A DNA stretch of 64,000 bases from Secundilactobacillus silagincola. Lineage in GTDB: Bacteria; Bacillota; Bacilli; Lactobacillales; Lactobacillaceae. The notes beneath the pieces are model-generated. The model was not told where the DNA came from, ran no database searches, and was given only the letters and a program-made list of their open reading frames with translations. The stretch covers positions 186,001 to 250,000 of the forward strand of contig NZ_BCMJ01000003.1 in NCBI RefSeq assembly GCF_002583405.1, in the 5' to 3' direction. This document shows, one piece after another, positions 46,566 through 55,600 of this stretch; the stretch's first letter is position 1; the number at the start of each line of letters is the position of its first letter. The position numbers and the translations under genes were made by a program.

Positions 46566-47636
46566 ATGGCACAACGTTTTTTAATATTGGAAGATGGTTC
46601 GGTCTACCCAGGCCAAGGCTTTGGTGCGGGAGCAACGACCACTGGCGAAATTGTCTTTAATACCAGTATGTTGGGCTATCAAGAAATCGTCACGAACCAG
46701 ATCTACCACAATCAGATTATTGTTTTTTCTCAGCCGATTGTCGGCAGTATTGGAATCGCTCACGATGCCTATGAATCGATCTTACCAACCGCCAAAGGAA
46801 TGGTGGTCAGAGATGTCACTGATATTTCCAAAAATCGCCAACGTTCATTGTCTCTGGATCAATTTTTAAAACAGCACAATATTCCTGGCATTAGCGGCAT
46901 TGATACCCGGCATTTAATTCGGCAAATTAATCAAACTGGGACCATTAAAGGTAGTATTGTGGACGTGGCTGATGATCACGCCTTTGATCAACTACATGCC
47001 ACTGTGCTGACCAATCAGCAAGTTGCTCAAGTTGCAACGCCGCGGCCATACCCCAACCCCAATCAAGGTTATAACGTGGTTGTGATTGATTTTGGTCTCA
47101 AACATGGCATTTTACGGCAATTATCTAAGCGCGACTGCAACGTCACCGTCTTACCTTGGGATGCCAGTGCGCAAGATGTGATTAACCTGGATCCTGATGG
47201 CGTTTTACTTTCAACGGGACCTGGTTCACCGCTGGATCTCCCAGAGAGTGTTTTGGACATGATTCGAACAATTCAAGAACGGATTCCGTTATTCGCAATT
47301 GGACTTGGTCACGAATTATTTGCGTTAGCGAATGGTTCTGAAATTACCAAACTAAAATTGTCTCATCATGGGGCTAATCACCCAATTCGTAAAATTATTA
47401 CTAATGAAATTATTTATGCTATGGAGAGTCAAGAATACGTTGTGGACCCGGATTCAGTTAATCGTGATCGTTTGATTACAACTTATCTGGATTTAATTGA
47501 CGGTTCCATTCAAGGACTTCGGCACCGAGATTATCCAGCATTTTCGGTCCAATTTTTCCCTGATGGTGCCCCTGGTCCTAACGATTCAGTGGACTTATTC
47601 GATGAATTTATTGAAATCATGGGAACTCGGAAGTGA
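46566..47636 (+). CDS. Carbamoyl-phosphate synthase small-subunit homolog lacking the glutaminase triad
   Basis: A 356-residue CarA homolog. The N-terminal CPSase domain is well kept: LILEDGSVYPGQGFGAG, GEIVFNTSMLGYQEI, GISGIDTRHLIRQI. The GATase-like domain starts near residue 170 (VVVIDFGLKHGILRQL). In active CarA the nucleophile lies in GICLGHQ; here the run is AIGLGHE with Gly246. The catalytic His and Glu of SVQYHPEAAPGP are Phe331 and Asp333 (SVQFFPDGAPGP). All three triad positions are therefore changed, and ammonia release from glutamine is not expected. The frame is intact without stops and continues with carB after 4 bases. Base and codon use look like the neighbours. Confidence 0.9.
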   Translation: MAQRFLILEDGSVYPGQGFGAGATTTGEIVFNTSMLGYQEIVTNQIYHNQIIVFSQPIVGSIGIAHDAYESILPTAKGMVVRDVTDISKNRQRSLSLDQFLKQHNIPGISGIDTRHLIRQINQTGTIKGSIVDVADDHAFDQLHATVLTNQQVAQVATPRPYPNPNQGYNVVVIDFGLKHGILRQLSKRDCNVTVLPWDASAQDVINLDPDGVLLSTGPGSPLDLPESVLDMIRTIQERIPLFAIGLGHELFALANGSEITKLKLSHHGANHPIRKIITNEIIYAMESQEYVVDPDSVNRDRLITTYLDLIDGSIQGLRHRDYPAFSVQFFPDGAPGPNDSVDLFDEFIEIMGTRK

Positions 47637-47640
47637 TGAG

Positions 47641-50145
47641 ATGGATACTGAAATTCAAAAAATACTTATAATCGGTGGCGGTCCAACAGAAATTGGCCAT
47701 GAAACCGAATTAGATGCTGCTTGTGTCCAAATCATTCAAGCGTTTAAGAAACAGGGCATTCGTTCATTGTTAATCGACAATAATCCGTTTTCTGCGGCGC
47801 TGGAAGACGTCCAGCCAACTAATATGTTCATTCAAGCGGTAACGGCTGATAACGTTCAGCGAATTATCGAAAAAGAACACCCTGATGCCATCTTGGCTAC
47901 TACTGGTGGCGTCACCGCTATCAGTGTGATTCAAGAGTTACAAGAAAATGGTGTGTTGACCGATAATAACGTGAAAACTTTGGGCATTCCCGCAGACGCC
48001 ATGATGGACATCAATAATCCTGATCGGCTCAACGGGGTCATGCGCAACGTTGGCGTCCCAGTCATTGCTTCAGAAACCGTGGGTACCTTAGACGAAGCCA
48101 TCAATGTGGCGAATGATATTGGTTACCCGGTGATCGTCAAACCGATTGCACCGCGAATCGATACCAACCGAATACTGTGCGAAAACGAAAGCGACATGCT
48201 CAGTGCTGTTTCACGAGGGTTTACTTGGTCACGTTTCAAACAGTGTGTCATCGAGCAAAGTATCGTTGGTTATAAAGAAATTGAATTAGTGTCCATGCGG
48301 GACATCATGGGTACGCAAGTGTTAATCGCCGGTCTCGAAAACATTGATCCCATTGGTATTCACTCTGGTGATTCAATGGTCGTTACACCGACTTTGACGT
48401 TAAGCAATACTGAATACGAAATGCTGCGCGACACGGCTTTTGCCATTAATAATCAGTTTCAATTTACAGGAGTTGTGCATACTCACTTTGCCTTACGTGC
48501 AGATGGTGAGCGTTTTTACGTGACTAAAGTAACGCCTTATAATGACCGTGGCACTTCACTGGTAGCTGCAGCGACGGGATATCCAATCGCGTATGTCGCC
48601 GCTAATTTATATTTGAACCAAAAATTAACCGATGTTCATCTACCCGACATTTATCATTTTAAACAAACAGCGCTACTGGAACCCAGCTTGGATCATGTGG
48701 TAGTCAGGATTCCGCTTTGGCCGTTTGAAGACGTTAAAAATGCCGATCGACACTTAGGCACGGTGATGAAGTCAGTGGGGTCAACTATTGGTATCGGTAG
48801 GAGTACCGAAGAAGCAATTCTGAAAGCCCTCCGATCGTCACAGTTCAGTCCGCAAGATGAATTACCGTCAATGAGTAACTTAACCGACTCGCAAATTATT
48901 TCACAGTTGATTCACCCGCTATCCAGCAGAATTTTAGTCTTACTAGAAGCTTTGCGGCGCGGTTACCAAGTAGATGAACTGAGTGAACTCACCAAGATCG
49001 ATCAATTTTATTTTGTTAAATTAAAGCATATTCTTGCCATCGAAACCATGATTAGGACCCACCCGATGGACGTTGAAGCCCTTCATGAGGGGCGATACTA
49101 CGGCTTCGGTGACGGGATGATTGCGAAGATGTGGCAGGCAGACATTGAAACTGTCCGTCAGTTAGGGCATGATAACCACATTTCACCAACGTACAAAGGC
49201 GTTGAACCATCAGCTGGTGAATTGCTGAACTCACCAACAACGTATTACAGTACCTTTGAGCTTGAGAATGAAAGTCAGCAGCTTTCTGACAAAACAATCT
49301 TGGTCCTAGGGCGTGGCGGTAATCAGTTGGGGCCAAATGCCTCAGCCGATTATTTCACGACTGAAATGCTCAAACAGTTACGGAAGTCTGGCTATCAAAC
49401 CGTCATCATGAATACCAATCCCAACGCCGGGTCACTAACGGCAACGCTCAGTGATAAACAGATCATTGACCCGGTACAATTGGGGGACATCATGAATGTG
49501 ATTGCCATTGAGCATCCCGTGAAAATTTTCGTGCCCGGCAACCGGCACTATTTGACCCGAGAATTACGGCGACGACATTACTCGATTTCAATTTTGCCGC
49601 CGGATCAAGAAAAACGTAGTGAGCTGTTGACCAATCATGCTAATATTGGCCTTGATTTATTTGTGACTGAAGGGCATATCGTTCCCATTCTGGTCAGTGA
49701 TTTACGTTCAGATCAAGGCATCGCTACGACGTTAGATCAAATTACGTTGATGCGGTCTCCAGCAACATTAACGGATGCCCAATTAAATGAGATTCTTGTA
49801 CATGCCAAGGACTATCTTGGACACCATAAGCGGACTGGAATGGTTCAAATGCTATATACAACTAATGGCAAACAATCACCGCGTTTTGCGGGTGTCCGGC
49901 CAACTCGGCTAACCACAATTGCGTACTTAAATAAGGTCACTGGCATTAATTGGATTCGCATGCTGGTACGCCAAGCACTGGGAGAAATCAATGAAGATTT
50001 AATTGCGCAGTTAGACGTGGATATTCACTCTGATCGCCGTTCGCAGGTACGGGGCACATTTCCGTTTAAACAACTGCAATTACCAGATCAGTTGGGCCTT
50101 ACAACGCAAGAAGTGGGTGCCCGAATTAGTTTTGAAACGTTGTAA
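47641..50145 (+). CDS. Shortened, degenerate carbamoyl-phosphate synthase large-subunit homolog
   Basis: An 834-residue CarB homolog; active bacterial CarB is usually about 1,020-1,070. It begins TEIQKILIIGGGPTEIGHET, where active enzymes have GSGPIxIGQ. The expected glycine-rich ATP loop (GGTGGG region) is replaced by KPIAPRIDTNRILCE (168-181), and NPRVSRSSAL by TPYNDRGTSL (298-307). The oligomerisation part is recognisable (EALRRGYQVDELSELTKID, 436-454; KGVEPSAGELLNSPTTYYST, 519-538). The second half keeps the pre-ATP-grasp fold (ILVLGRGGNQLG) but much of ATP-grasp 2 is missing; GVRPTRLTTIAYLNKVTGI (751-769) stands for VNPRASRT. It ends at QEVGARIS, where STGEVMG normally leads into the MGS allosteric domain, which is absent. 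ATG 47641 is the start; the frame extends upstream only inside carA. Confidence 0.9.
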   Translation: MDTEIQKILIIGGGPTEIGHETELDAACVQIIQAFKKQGIRSLLIDNNPFSAALEDVQPTNMFIQAVTADNVQRIIEKEHPDAILATTGGVTAISVIQELQENGVLTDNNVKTLGIPADAMMDINNPDRLNGVMRNVGVPVIASETVGTLDEAINVANDIGYPVIVKPIAPRIDTNRILCENESDMLSAVSRGFTWSRFKQCVIEQSIVGYKEIELVSMRDIMGTQVLIAGLENIDPIGIHSGDSMVVTPTLTLSNTEYEMLRDTAFAINNQFQFTGVVHTHFALRADGERFYVTKVTPYNDRGTSLVAAATGYPIAYVAANLYLNQKLTDVHLPDIYHFKQTALLEPSLDHVVVRIPLWPFEDVKNADRHLGTVMKSVGSTIGIGRSTEEAILKALRSSQFSPQDELPSMSNLTDSQIISQLIHPLSSRILVLLEALRRGYQVDELSELTKIDQFYFVKLKHILAIETMIRTHPMDVEALHEGRYYGFGDGMIAKMWQADIETVRQLGHDNHISPTYKGVEPSAGELLNSPTTYYSTFELENESQQLSDKTILVLGRGGNQLGPNASADYFTTEMLKQLRKSGYQTVIMNTNPNAGSLTATLSDKQIIDPVQLGDIMNVIAIEHPVKIFVPGNRHYLTRELRRRHYSISILPPDQEKRSELLTNHANIGLDLFVTEGHIVPILVSDLRSDQGIATTLDQITLMRSPATLTDAQLNEILVHAKDYLGHHKRTGMVQMLYTTNGKQSPRFAGVRPTRLTTIAYLNKVTGINWIRMLVRQALGEINEDLIAQLDVDIHSDRRSQVRGTFPFKQLQLPDQLGLTTQEVGARISFETL

Positions 50146-50153
50146 AATTGAAT

Positions 50154-50200
50154 TCAAAAAGCCATGCTTCCAGTCAAAACTGAAAACATGGCTTTTAATG
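50154..50200. terminator. Bidirectional terminator after carB / rqcH
   Basis: AAAAAGCCATG and CATGGCTTTT flank a loop with AGTC..ACTG pairing; serves carB (+) and rqcH (-). Confidence 0.8.
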
Positions 50201-50213
50201 TACACGGAAATGG

Positions 50214-51929
50214 CTACTGCGTACTTAATTTTTCAACAAATTCCCTGTCTGGGGTGACAAAGAGGGTCTTTTGACCTTCATAAATAACGTAACCCGGCTT
50301 GGTACCGTTTGGTTTACGAATCTTCTTCACTTGAACATAGTCAACTGGCACCGAGCTAGACTGTCGCGCCTTGGAATAATAGGCGGCAATGTTAGCCGCT
50401 TCAAGTAAGGTTTGGTCCGAGGGGTCTGCATCGTGGATGATCACGTGAGAACCTGGCATGTTTTTAACGTGCAACCAGATATCGGTTTTAGCCGCGCTAT
50501 GCAGTGTCAGTTTCTCATTTTGCAGGTTGTTTTTGCCGACCTCAATTTTGGTGCCATCACTGGCTGCAAAAACTTCTGGTTTAGAGACTTGACGCCGTTT
50601 CTTTTTACCACTGCGTTGATTGTGCTCATGATCTCGTAAATAGCCGCCCTGCTGCAATTCAGCTTTAATATCGGCTAAATCCTTTGGGGCTGCAAGTTCA
50701 ATTTGTGAGCTGATGTTATCCAGGTAATCGATCTCAGCATTGGTCTTCGCCATTTGGTCGTTGACATAACTGACAGAAGCCTTTAATTTATTGTACTTCT
50801 TAAAATACTTCTGGGCGTTTTGTGAAGGACTGATTTGGTTGGATAAGGCAATTTTCAGTGGCTTTTCGTCATTGTAGAAATTCGGCAGGGTAATACTAGT
50901 CATTCCACGGGTCACTTTAGTCAGGTATGTGGTCAGTAGTTCACCTTTGATTCGATACTCATCCGCGTCATCGGCTGATTTCAAAGTTGATTGAAGTTTC
51001 TTGAGCTTGGTTCGGTTTTTCTTGAGTTCGTTGCGGACCACGTGAATCAAAGTACTGCCTTGCTGCTGGACTCGATCACGTTCAGCCCGGTCTTGATAGT
51101 AAAAGTCTAACATGGCACTTAAACTATCAAAGTTCTTGCTGGTGACGTGTTCTTGACCATAAGGGAAGGCGTTGAAGCCAGTCTTGCCCTTATCATTAGT
51201 CACCAGAACCGGCTCCGGATCATCGAATCGCTTAAAGAAGGCCGTAAAATTGTCAACAGGGTCACCTGCTTGATGTAAGGCTTTGGCTAATCCTAAACCA
51301 GTATCCTGACCAAGTCCTTGATAAGTGTGACGTAATTCTTGGGTCAAGACATCTTCATTAGGATAATCGCGGACTAAGCTTTCAACTGCGTGAGCCGCAT
51401 CCGGTTGAAAGGGATCGATTAAATCCTGTGCAGGCGGATTAATGTAGTGACCACCTGGCAGTAATGTTCGGTACCGGTTCTGGTCTGAACCAACGTGTTT
51501 GATCGTATCCAAAATAGTACTCGTAGCAAGGTCAATCAAGATGACATTACTGTGCCGGGCCATAATTTCAATAATTAAACGCAGGGTAACTTGATCGCCC
51601 AGTTCATTTCGACTAGTAAAGTCCAAGTGAACCACGCGGTCGTTAGCTGCCTGGCTGACCCCGGTTAGAATTGCACCACTCAAGTACTTACGCATCATCA
51701 TGGTAAAGTTGGTAGGTGTTACTGGATTAACATAGGGTATATCGGTAATTTGAATTCGGGCAAAAGTTGGGTTTGCTGATAACAATAACGGTAAACTCTT
51801 ACGGTTTGCCCGAACGGTTAAGATCACCTCATTATTATACGGCTGGTTGATCTTAGAGACACGACCGCCAACAAGCTGTCGGCTTAATTCGCCAACCATT
51901 GCGTGGGTGAATGCACCATCAAATGACAT
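50214..51929 (-). CDS. rqcH: Rqc2-type ribosome quality-control factor RqcH (NFACT/FbpA family)
   Basis: RqcH binds stalled 50S subunits and adds alanine tails to the nascent chain. The 571-residue protein has NFACT-N from the start (MSFDGAFTHAMVGELSRQLV, HLDFTSRNELGDQVTLRLII), a long coiled coil from about 290 to 430, and the C-terminal NFACT-R domain with DIWLHVKNMPGSHVII and KIRKPNGTKPGYVIY. Family members were also called fibronectin-binding proteins. Single gene divergent from marR. Confidence 0.93.
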   Translation of the reverse strand: MSFDGAFTHAMVGELSRQLVGGRVSKINQPYNNEVILTVRANRKSLPLLLSANPTFARIQITDIPYVNPVTPTNFTMMMRKYLSGAILTGVSQAANDRVVHLDFTSRNELGDQVTLRLIIEIMARHSNVILIDLATSTILDTIKHVGSDQNRYRTLLPGGHYINPPAQDLIDPFQPDAAHAVESLVRDYPNEDVLTQELRHTYQGLGQDTGLGLAKALHQAGDPVDNFTAFFKRFDDPEPVLVTNDKGKTGFNAFPYGQEHVTSKNFDSLSAMLDFYYQDRAERDRVQQQGSTLIHVVRNELKKNRTKLKKLQSTLKSADDADEYRIKGELLTTYLTKVTRGMTSITLPNFYNDEKPLKIALSNQISPSQNAQKYFKKYNKLKASVSYVNDQMAKTNAEIDYLDNISSQIELAAPKDLADIKAELQQGGYLRDHEHNQRSGKKKRRQVSKPEVFAASDGTKIEVGKNNLQNEKLTLHSAAKTDIWLHVKNMPGSHVIIHDADPSDQTLLEAANIAAYYSKARQSSSVPVDYVQVKKIRKPNGTKPGYVIYEGQKTLFVTPDREFVEKLSTQ

Positions 51930-52049
51930 GGTCTCACTTCCTTCGTTCGTTATTCACACGGATACTAGTATAACGGTGTTTACACCCTTAGTAAAGCAGA
52001 TTGGTTGTAAATTATGGCCTAAATAAGAGGCTTTTTAGCAAAAAAGATG

Positions 52050-52055
52050 TATAAT
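52050..52055 (+). promoter_or_regulatory. -10 element for the marR gene
   Basis: A perfect TATAAT lies 34 bases before the TTG start at 52089. The -35 is weak. An in-frame ATG at 52047 overlaps this element and is therefore not the start. Confidence 0.5.
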
Positions 52056-52088
52056 ACAAGTAAATCACAGCGAAAGGGGAGTCGTACC

Positions 52089-52529
52089 TTGGAAGGAATC
52101 TTAGATAACTTAAGTTTAGCTGCCAAATCGTTGCAGGCACAAACGGCCAAAATTACGAAGCACTACCACGTTACCATTGCCGAATGGCGACTCTTACGCC
52201 AAATCGAAAGTCAGGTAATCACTCAAGATGCCATGGCGGAAGCTTTACAATTGGACACGTCAACATTAAGCCGACAGTTAAAAAATCTCAGTACTAAGGA
52301 GCTGGTTTCTAAAACGGCGGTAGGTAAGGATCGCCGGCAGCTGGAATACGCACTTACAGCGATGGGGCGTGATACTCTACAACACGTTAATGCGGATTAC
52401 GATGCGTTGATCGACGCTGTCTTTCATTACTGGCCTGAAGATGAACAGCAGATGATGAAAATCATGCTAAATCGGCTGAGTCGTAGTATTGATCGCGCAG
52501 ACAGCATTTTAGAAGAAAACTCGAAGTAA
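52089..52529 (+). CDS. MarR family transcriptional regulator
   Basis: A 146-residue winged-helix MarR regulator. The DNA-binding part contains AEWRLLRQIESQVITQDAMA, ALQLDTSTLSRQLKNLSTKE (recognition helix) and the wing GKDRRQLEYALT. Start at TTG 52089 with AGGGGAG 7 bases upstream. The targets are unknown; the divergent rqcH and downstream degV have no obvious shared palindrome. MarR proteins with this domain often answer to small phenolics or oxidants. Confidence 0.88.
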   Translation: MEGILDNLSLAAKSLQAQTAKITKHYHVTIAEWRLLRQIESQVITQDAMAEALQLDTSTLSRQLKNLSTKELVSKTAVGKDRRQLEYALTAMGRDTLQHVNADYDALIDAVFHYWPEDEQQMMKIMLNRLSRSIDRADSILEENSK

Positions 52530-52533
52530 GGTT

Positions 52534-52574
52534 CGTAACGACTGTTGAAATCTTTAAACAATCGTTACGTTTTC
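52534..52574 (+). terminator. Terminator after marR
   Basis: CGTAACGACTGTT (52534-52546) pairs with AACAATCGTTACG (52557-52569), followed by TTTT. Confidence 0.75.
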
Positions 52575-52582
52575 GTCTGTGC

Positions 52583-52611
52583 TTGCTTTCACTTCGCGGA
52601 TTCGTTACAAT
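52583..52611 (+). promoter_or_regulatory. Promoter of the degV gene
   Basis: TTGCTT (52583-52588), 17-bp spacer, TACAAT (52606-52611); 57 bases before the ATG. Confidence 0.65.
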
Positions 52612-52668
52612 TAATCCCAGACTTAAACGACAGGTAAGTTAAATCGATAAAAGAAACGGGTGTTTACA

Positions 52669-53535
52669 ATGAAAATAGCTGTCGTCACTGATAGTACCAG
52701 CTATTTGTCACAAGAAGACATTGAGCGCTATCACATACACGTCGTTCCGATCCCAGTGATCATTGACGGCCGTTCCTACAATGAAGGTGTGGATATTAGC
52801 ACCGAAGAATTCTGGGATAAACTACGATCCTCGAAATCCTTTCCAAGTACGTCACAACCACCGCTGGGTGAAATGATTCAGTTGTACCAGCAACTGGGTG
52901 ATGAAGGCTACGATACGATTATCAGTATTCACTTAGCCAGCACAATCTCTGGCTTTGTTAATTCACTGAGACAGGTTAACGAAAACTTAACAAACACTCA
53001 CGTCGTCGTTTACGACTCGCAGATTACCGTGAAACTCATGGGGTATTTGGCGATTGAAGCGTCGAAACTCGCCGCCGCTGGTAAAACGGTTGATGAAATC
53101 GTTTCACGTTTAGATGCCGTTCGGGCAACCATCGACGAAATTTTTGTGGTTGATGATCTGCAAAATCTTGTTCGGGGCGGTCGGTTGTCTAACGCATCCG
53201 GGTTTGTTGGCAGCTTACTTAAAATCAAGCCACTATTAACCTTTGACGATGAAAGTCACGAAATCGTGGCCTTTGAAAAAGTTCGCTCACGGAAAAAAGC
53301 GTTGCTACGAGTGGAAGATTTGTTTGCTGAAGCAGTTGCAGCTGCCGATTATCCGTTACGTGCCATTATTATTGATGGCAACGATCCTGAGGGTGGCGAT
53401 AACTGGCAGAAACAGATCAAGAACAAGTTTCCAGAGATTCCCATCGAGCGCAGTTACTTTGGTCCTGTAATCGGGACACACTTAGGAGAAAAAGCCTTAG
53501 CCTTAGCTTGGCTCATCGATACTGATAAAGCTTAA
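52669..53535 (+). CDS. DegV family fatty acid-binding protein
   Basis: A 288-residue DegV/FakB-like protein that binds a fatty acid for phosphorylation by FakA. MKIAVVTDSTSYLSQEDIE is the canonical start, FPSTSQPPLGEMI contains the TSQP motif, HLASTISGFVNS a carboxylate-binding serine site, and GRLSNASGFVGSLLKIKP the hallmark of the second domain. No fakA is adjacent. Start ATG 52669. Confidence 0.93.
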   Translation: MKIAVVTDSTSYLSQEDIERYHIHVVPIPVIIDGRSYNEGVDISTEEFWDKLRSSKSFPSTSQPPLGEMIQLYQQLGDEGYDTIISIHLASTISGFVNSLRQVNENLTNTHVVVYDSQITVKLMGYLAIEASKLAAAGKTVDEIVSRLDAVRATIDEIFVVDDLQNLVRGGRLSNASGFVGSLLKIKPLLTFDDESHEIVAFEKVRSRKKALLRVEDLFAEAVAAADYPLRAIIIDGNDPEGGDNWQKQIKNKFPEIPIERSYFGPVIGTHLGEKALALAWLIDTDKA

Positions 53536-53565
53536 TTTTGCTATTATAATTCGATATGTTTTTAC

Positions 53566-53596
53566 GACCCCGTCAGTTTTTGCGGGGCCTTTTTTC
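53566..53596 (+). terminator. Terminator after degV
   Basis: GACCCCG (53566-53572) and CGGGGCC (53583-53589) followed by seven T. Confidence 0.85.
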
Positions 53597-53615
53597 TGTA
53601 ATCATGTCAGAAAGG

Positions 53616-53644
53616 TTTTGTATTTAGTGGAAGCGCTTTATAAT
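53616..53644 (+). promoter_or_regulatory. Oleate hydratase promoter with cre-like site
   Basis: TTTTGT (53616-53621), 17-bp spacer, TATAAT (53639-53644). TGGAAGCGCTTTAT (53628-53641) resembles cre, sharing the AANCGNT core but departing at the conserved 3' CA. It overlaps the -10, so CcpA binding would repress. Confidence 0.45.
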
Positions 53645-53682
53645 GGGGAAGAATAAGAAATAAAGTTCAAGGAGGTTTTGGC

Positions 53683-55377
53683 ATGGTGAAAACAAAAGCA
53701 GTGATGATCGGTGCGGGCTTAGCCAATATGGCAAGTGCGGTGTACTTAATTCAAGAGGCACATTGGTCCGGTGATCAAATTACGTTTTATTCGATTGATG
53801 ACCATGGTTCAAATGACGGTGATGAGGTCAAGTACGCTAAAGATGATTACTGGAATAAGAATCATCCTACCGAAAATCATGAAGGTTACGTTGCCCGTGG
53901 TGGACGGATGCTCAACTACCGTACCTACGTCGACTTAATGGATCTGTTAAGTCGTATCCCATCAGGTACCGAAACTGGGATGACGGCTGCAGCTGATACG
54001 AGAGAATTCGATGCTCATCACCGAACGTTTGATAGAGCCCGCCTGTTACAGGGCGGTAAGGGCATTGTCAACGGTAGCAAGCTTGGCCTGAATAACCAAG
54101 ACCGTTCACTGTTGACTAAACTCATTTTAATGCCAGATGATCAGGAAGAGCGGCTGGACAACGTCACCATCGCCGAATACTTTCAAGATGATCCGCACAT
54201 GTTCCAAACTAACTTCTGGTACATGTGGGAAACCACCTTTGCGTTTCGAATTCAAAGTTCTGCTCAAGAACTACGCCGTTACATGCACCAAATGATTTAC
54301 GAATTTACGCAAATCGAGCATTTAGTGGGCGTTAACCGGACACGTTATAACCAGTACGAAAGTATCATGCTGCCACTGATCAATTATCTGAAAGATCAGA
54401 GTTGTACTTTTGTGTTAAATCGTCGTGTGACGGATTGGCGCTTCAAACAAACGCCGTTGCAAGACGAAATTACCGTTACTGGACTGGTGATGACCAATAC
54501 AGAAACCGGCGAAGAGGAAACGGTCGATGTGGATGAACAAACCGCTGTCATTTTCACCAACGGGTCCATTACGGATTCTGCTACCATGGGCGATTTCAAT
54601 ACGCCTGCTAGTGAAAACATGGACTATGGCGCTGCCTCAGGGCTATGGAAAAAGGCAACGGAACACTTCTATAACCTTGGCAACCCCGATAAATTCTTTG
54701 CGGACCGTAATGCCAGTGAGTGGAGCAGTTTTACACTCACCACTAAGAATCATTTATTACTAAACGAAATTACCCGAATCACCACTCAAGTGCCGGGTAA
54801 CGCGCTAAATTCATTTATCTCAACTGAGCCCATTACGGATCTAGGGCAAAACGACGTTAACATGTCAATCGTGGTGCACCATCAACCGCATTTCACCACT
54901 CAAAAACCGAACGAATCAGTGATCTGGGGGTACTTCTTGTATCCACGACGATACGGTGAGTTTGTGGACAAACCTTACGTTAAAATGACCGGTAAGGAAA
55001 TGGCTACAGAACTCATTGGTCAGCTCTCCAAAGTTGATCCTGGTCCCGGTAATATTATGGACAAAAAGGCCGACATCATGGATAGCATCATCAACTGTAT
55101 TCCGGTTTACATGCCGTATGCTTCAGCATTGTTCAATAACCGGGCTAAAACAGATCGGCCAGAGGTGATTCCTGAACACAGTACCAACTTAGCTTTCACG
55201 GGTGAATTTGCTGAGCAGCCGTATCAAATGGTTTACACAGAACAAAGTGCCGTACGTTCTGGTGAAATTGCTGCTTATCATTTTGCTGGTATTCCAATGA
55301 GTAAGCTGGTTCATACGCCACGGTACGACAAAGATTGGAAGACGCTGGCTAAGGCGACTAAGAAACTGTTTTCTTAA
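53683..55377 (+). CDS. ohyA: Oleate hydratase (myosin-cross-reactive antigen family)
   Basis: FAD-dependent fatty acid hydratase that adds water to the cis-9 double bond of oleic and linoleic acid, giving 10-hydroxy acids. At 564 residues it is full length. The FAD fold starts VMIGAGLANMASAVYLIQE, then NHEGYVARGGRMLNYRTYVD (hallmark), FHTFNQDR-like HRTFDRARLLQGGKG, and FAFRIQSSAQELRRYMH. A GGAGG site precedes the ATG. It may serve detoxification of unsaturated fatty acids; next to OYE and SDR genes in this oxidoreductase region. Confidence 0.95.
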   Translation: MVKTKAVMIGAGLANMASAVYLIQEAHWSGDQITFYSIDDHGSNDGDEVKYAKDDYWNKNHPTENHEGYVARGGRMLNYRTYVDLMDLLSRIPSGTETGMTAAADTREFDAHHRTFDRARLLQGGKGIVNGSKLGLNNQDRSLLTKLILMPDDQEERLDNVTIAEYFQDDPHMFQTNFWYMWETTFAFRIQSSAQELRRYMHQMIYEFTQIEHLVGVNRTRYNQYESIMLPLINYLKDQSCTFVLNRRVTDWRFKQTPLQDEITVTGLVMTNTETGEEETVDVDEQTAVIFTNGSITDSATMGDFNTPASENMDYGAASGLWKKATEHFYNLGNPDKFFADRNASEWSSFTLTTKNHLLLNEITRITTQVPGNALNSFISTEPITDLGQNDVNMSIVVHHQPHFTTQKPNESVIWGYFLYPRRYGEFVDKPYVKMTGKEMATELIGQLSKVDPGPGNIMDKKADIMDSIINCIPVYMPYASALFNNRAKTDRPEVIPEHSTNLAFTGEFAEQPYQMVYTEQSAVRSGEIAAYHFAGIPMSKLVHTPRYDKDWKTLAKATKKLFS

Positions 55378-55400
55378 CATAACAGGTAACTGTTAATTAT

Positions 55401-55436
55401 AAAGACCGAATGCGATTTAAGTATTCGGTCTTTTTG
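55401..55436 (+). terminator. Terminator after oleate hydratase
   Basis: AAAGACCGAAT (55401-55411) and ATTCGGTCTTT (55423-55433), followed by T. Confidence 0.9.
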
Positions 55437-55600
55437 GGTTTGGTCGATTAGCAAGTAAGTTGACATTGTTGATTCAGCAACGTAACATAAATATTTAGTA
55501 GCTTACTATTCGTAACCAGAATTAAAAATTGCCACCTAGTTAGCTGCTAGTAGCATTTTAAACAAAGATAATGACTTTATATACATAGGAGGCAACGTTA

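Noticed and set aside
47497-47640. Longer carB starting in frame inside carA
   Set aside because: The extra 48 residues have no CarB similarity, and ATG 47641 begins the family sequence right after the carA stop.
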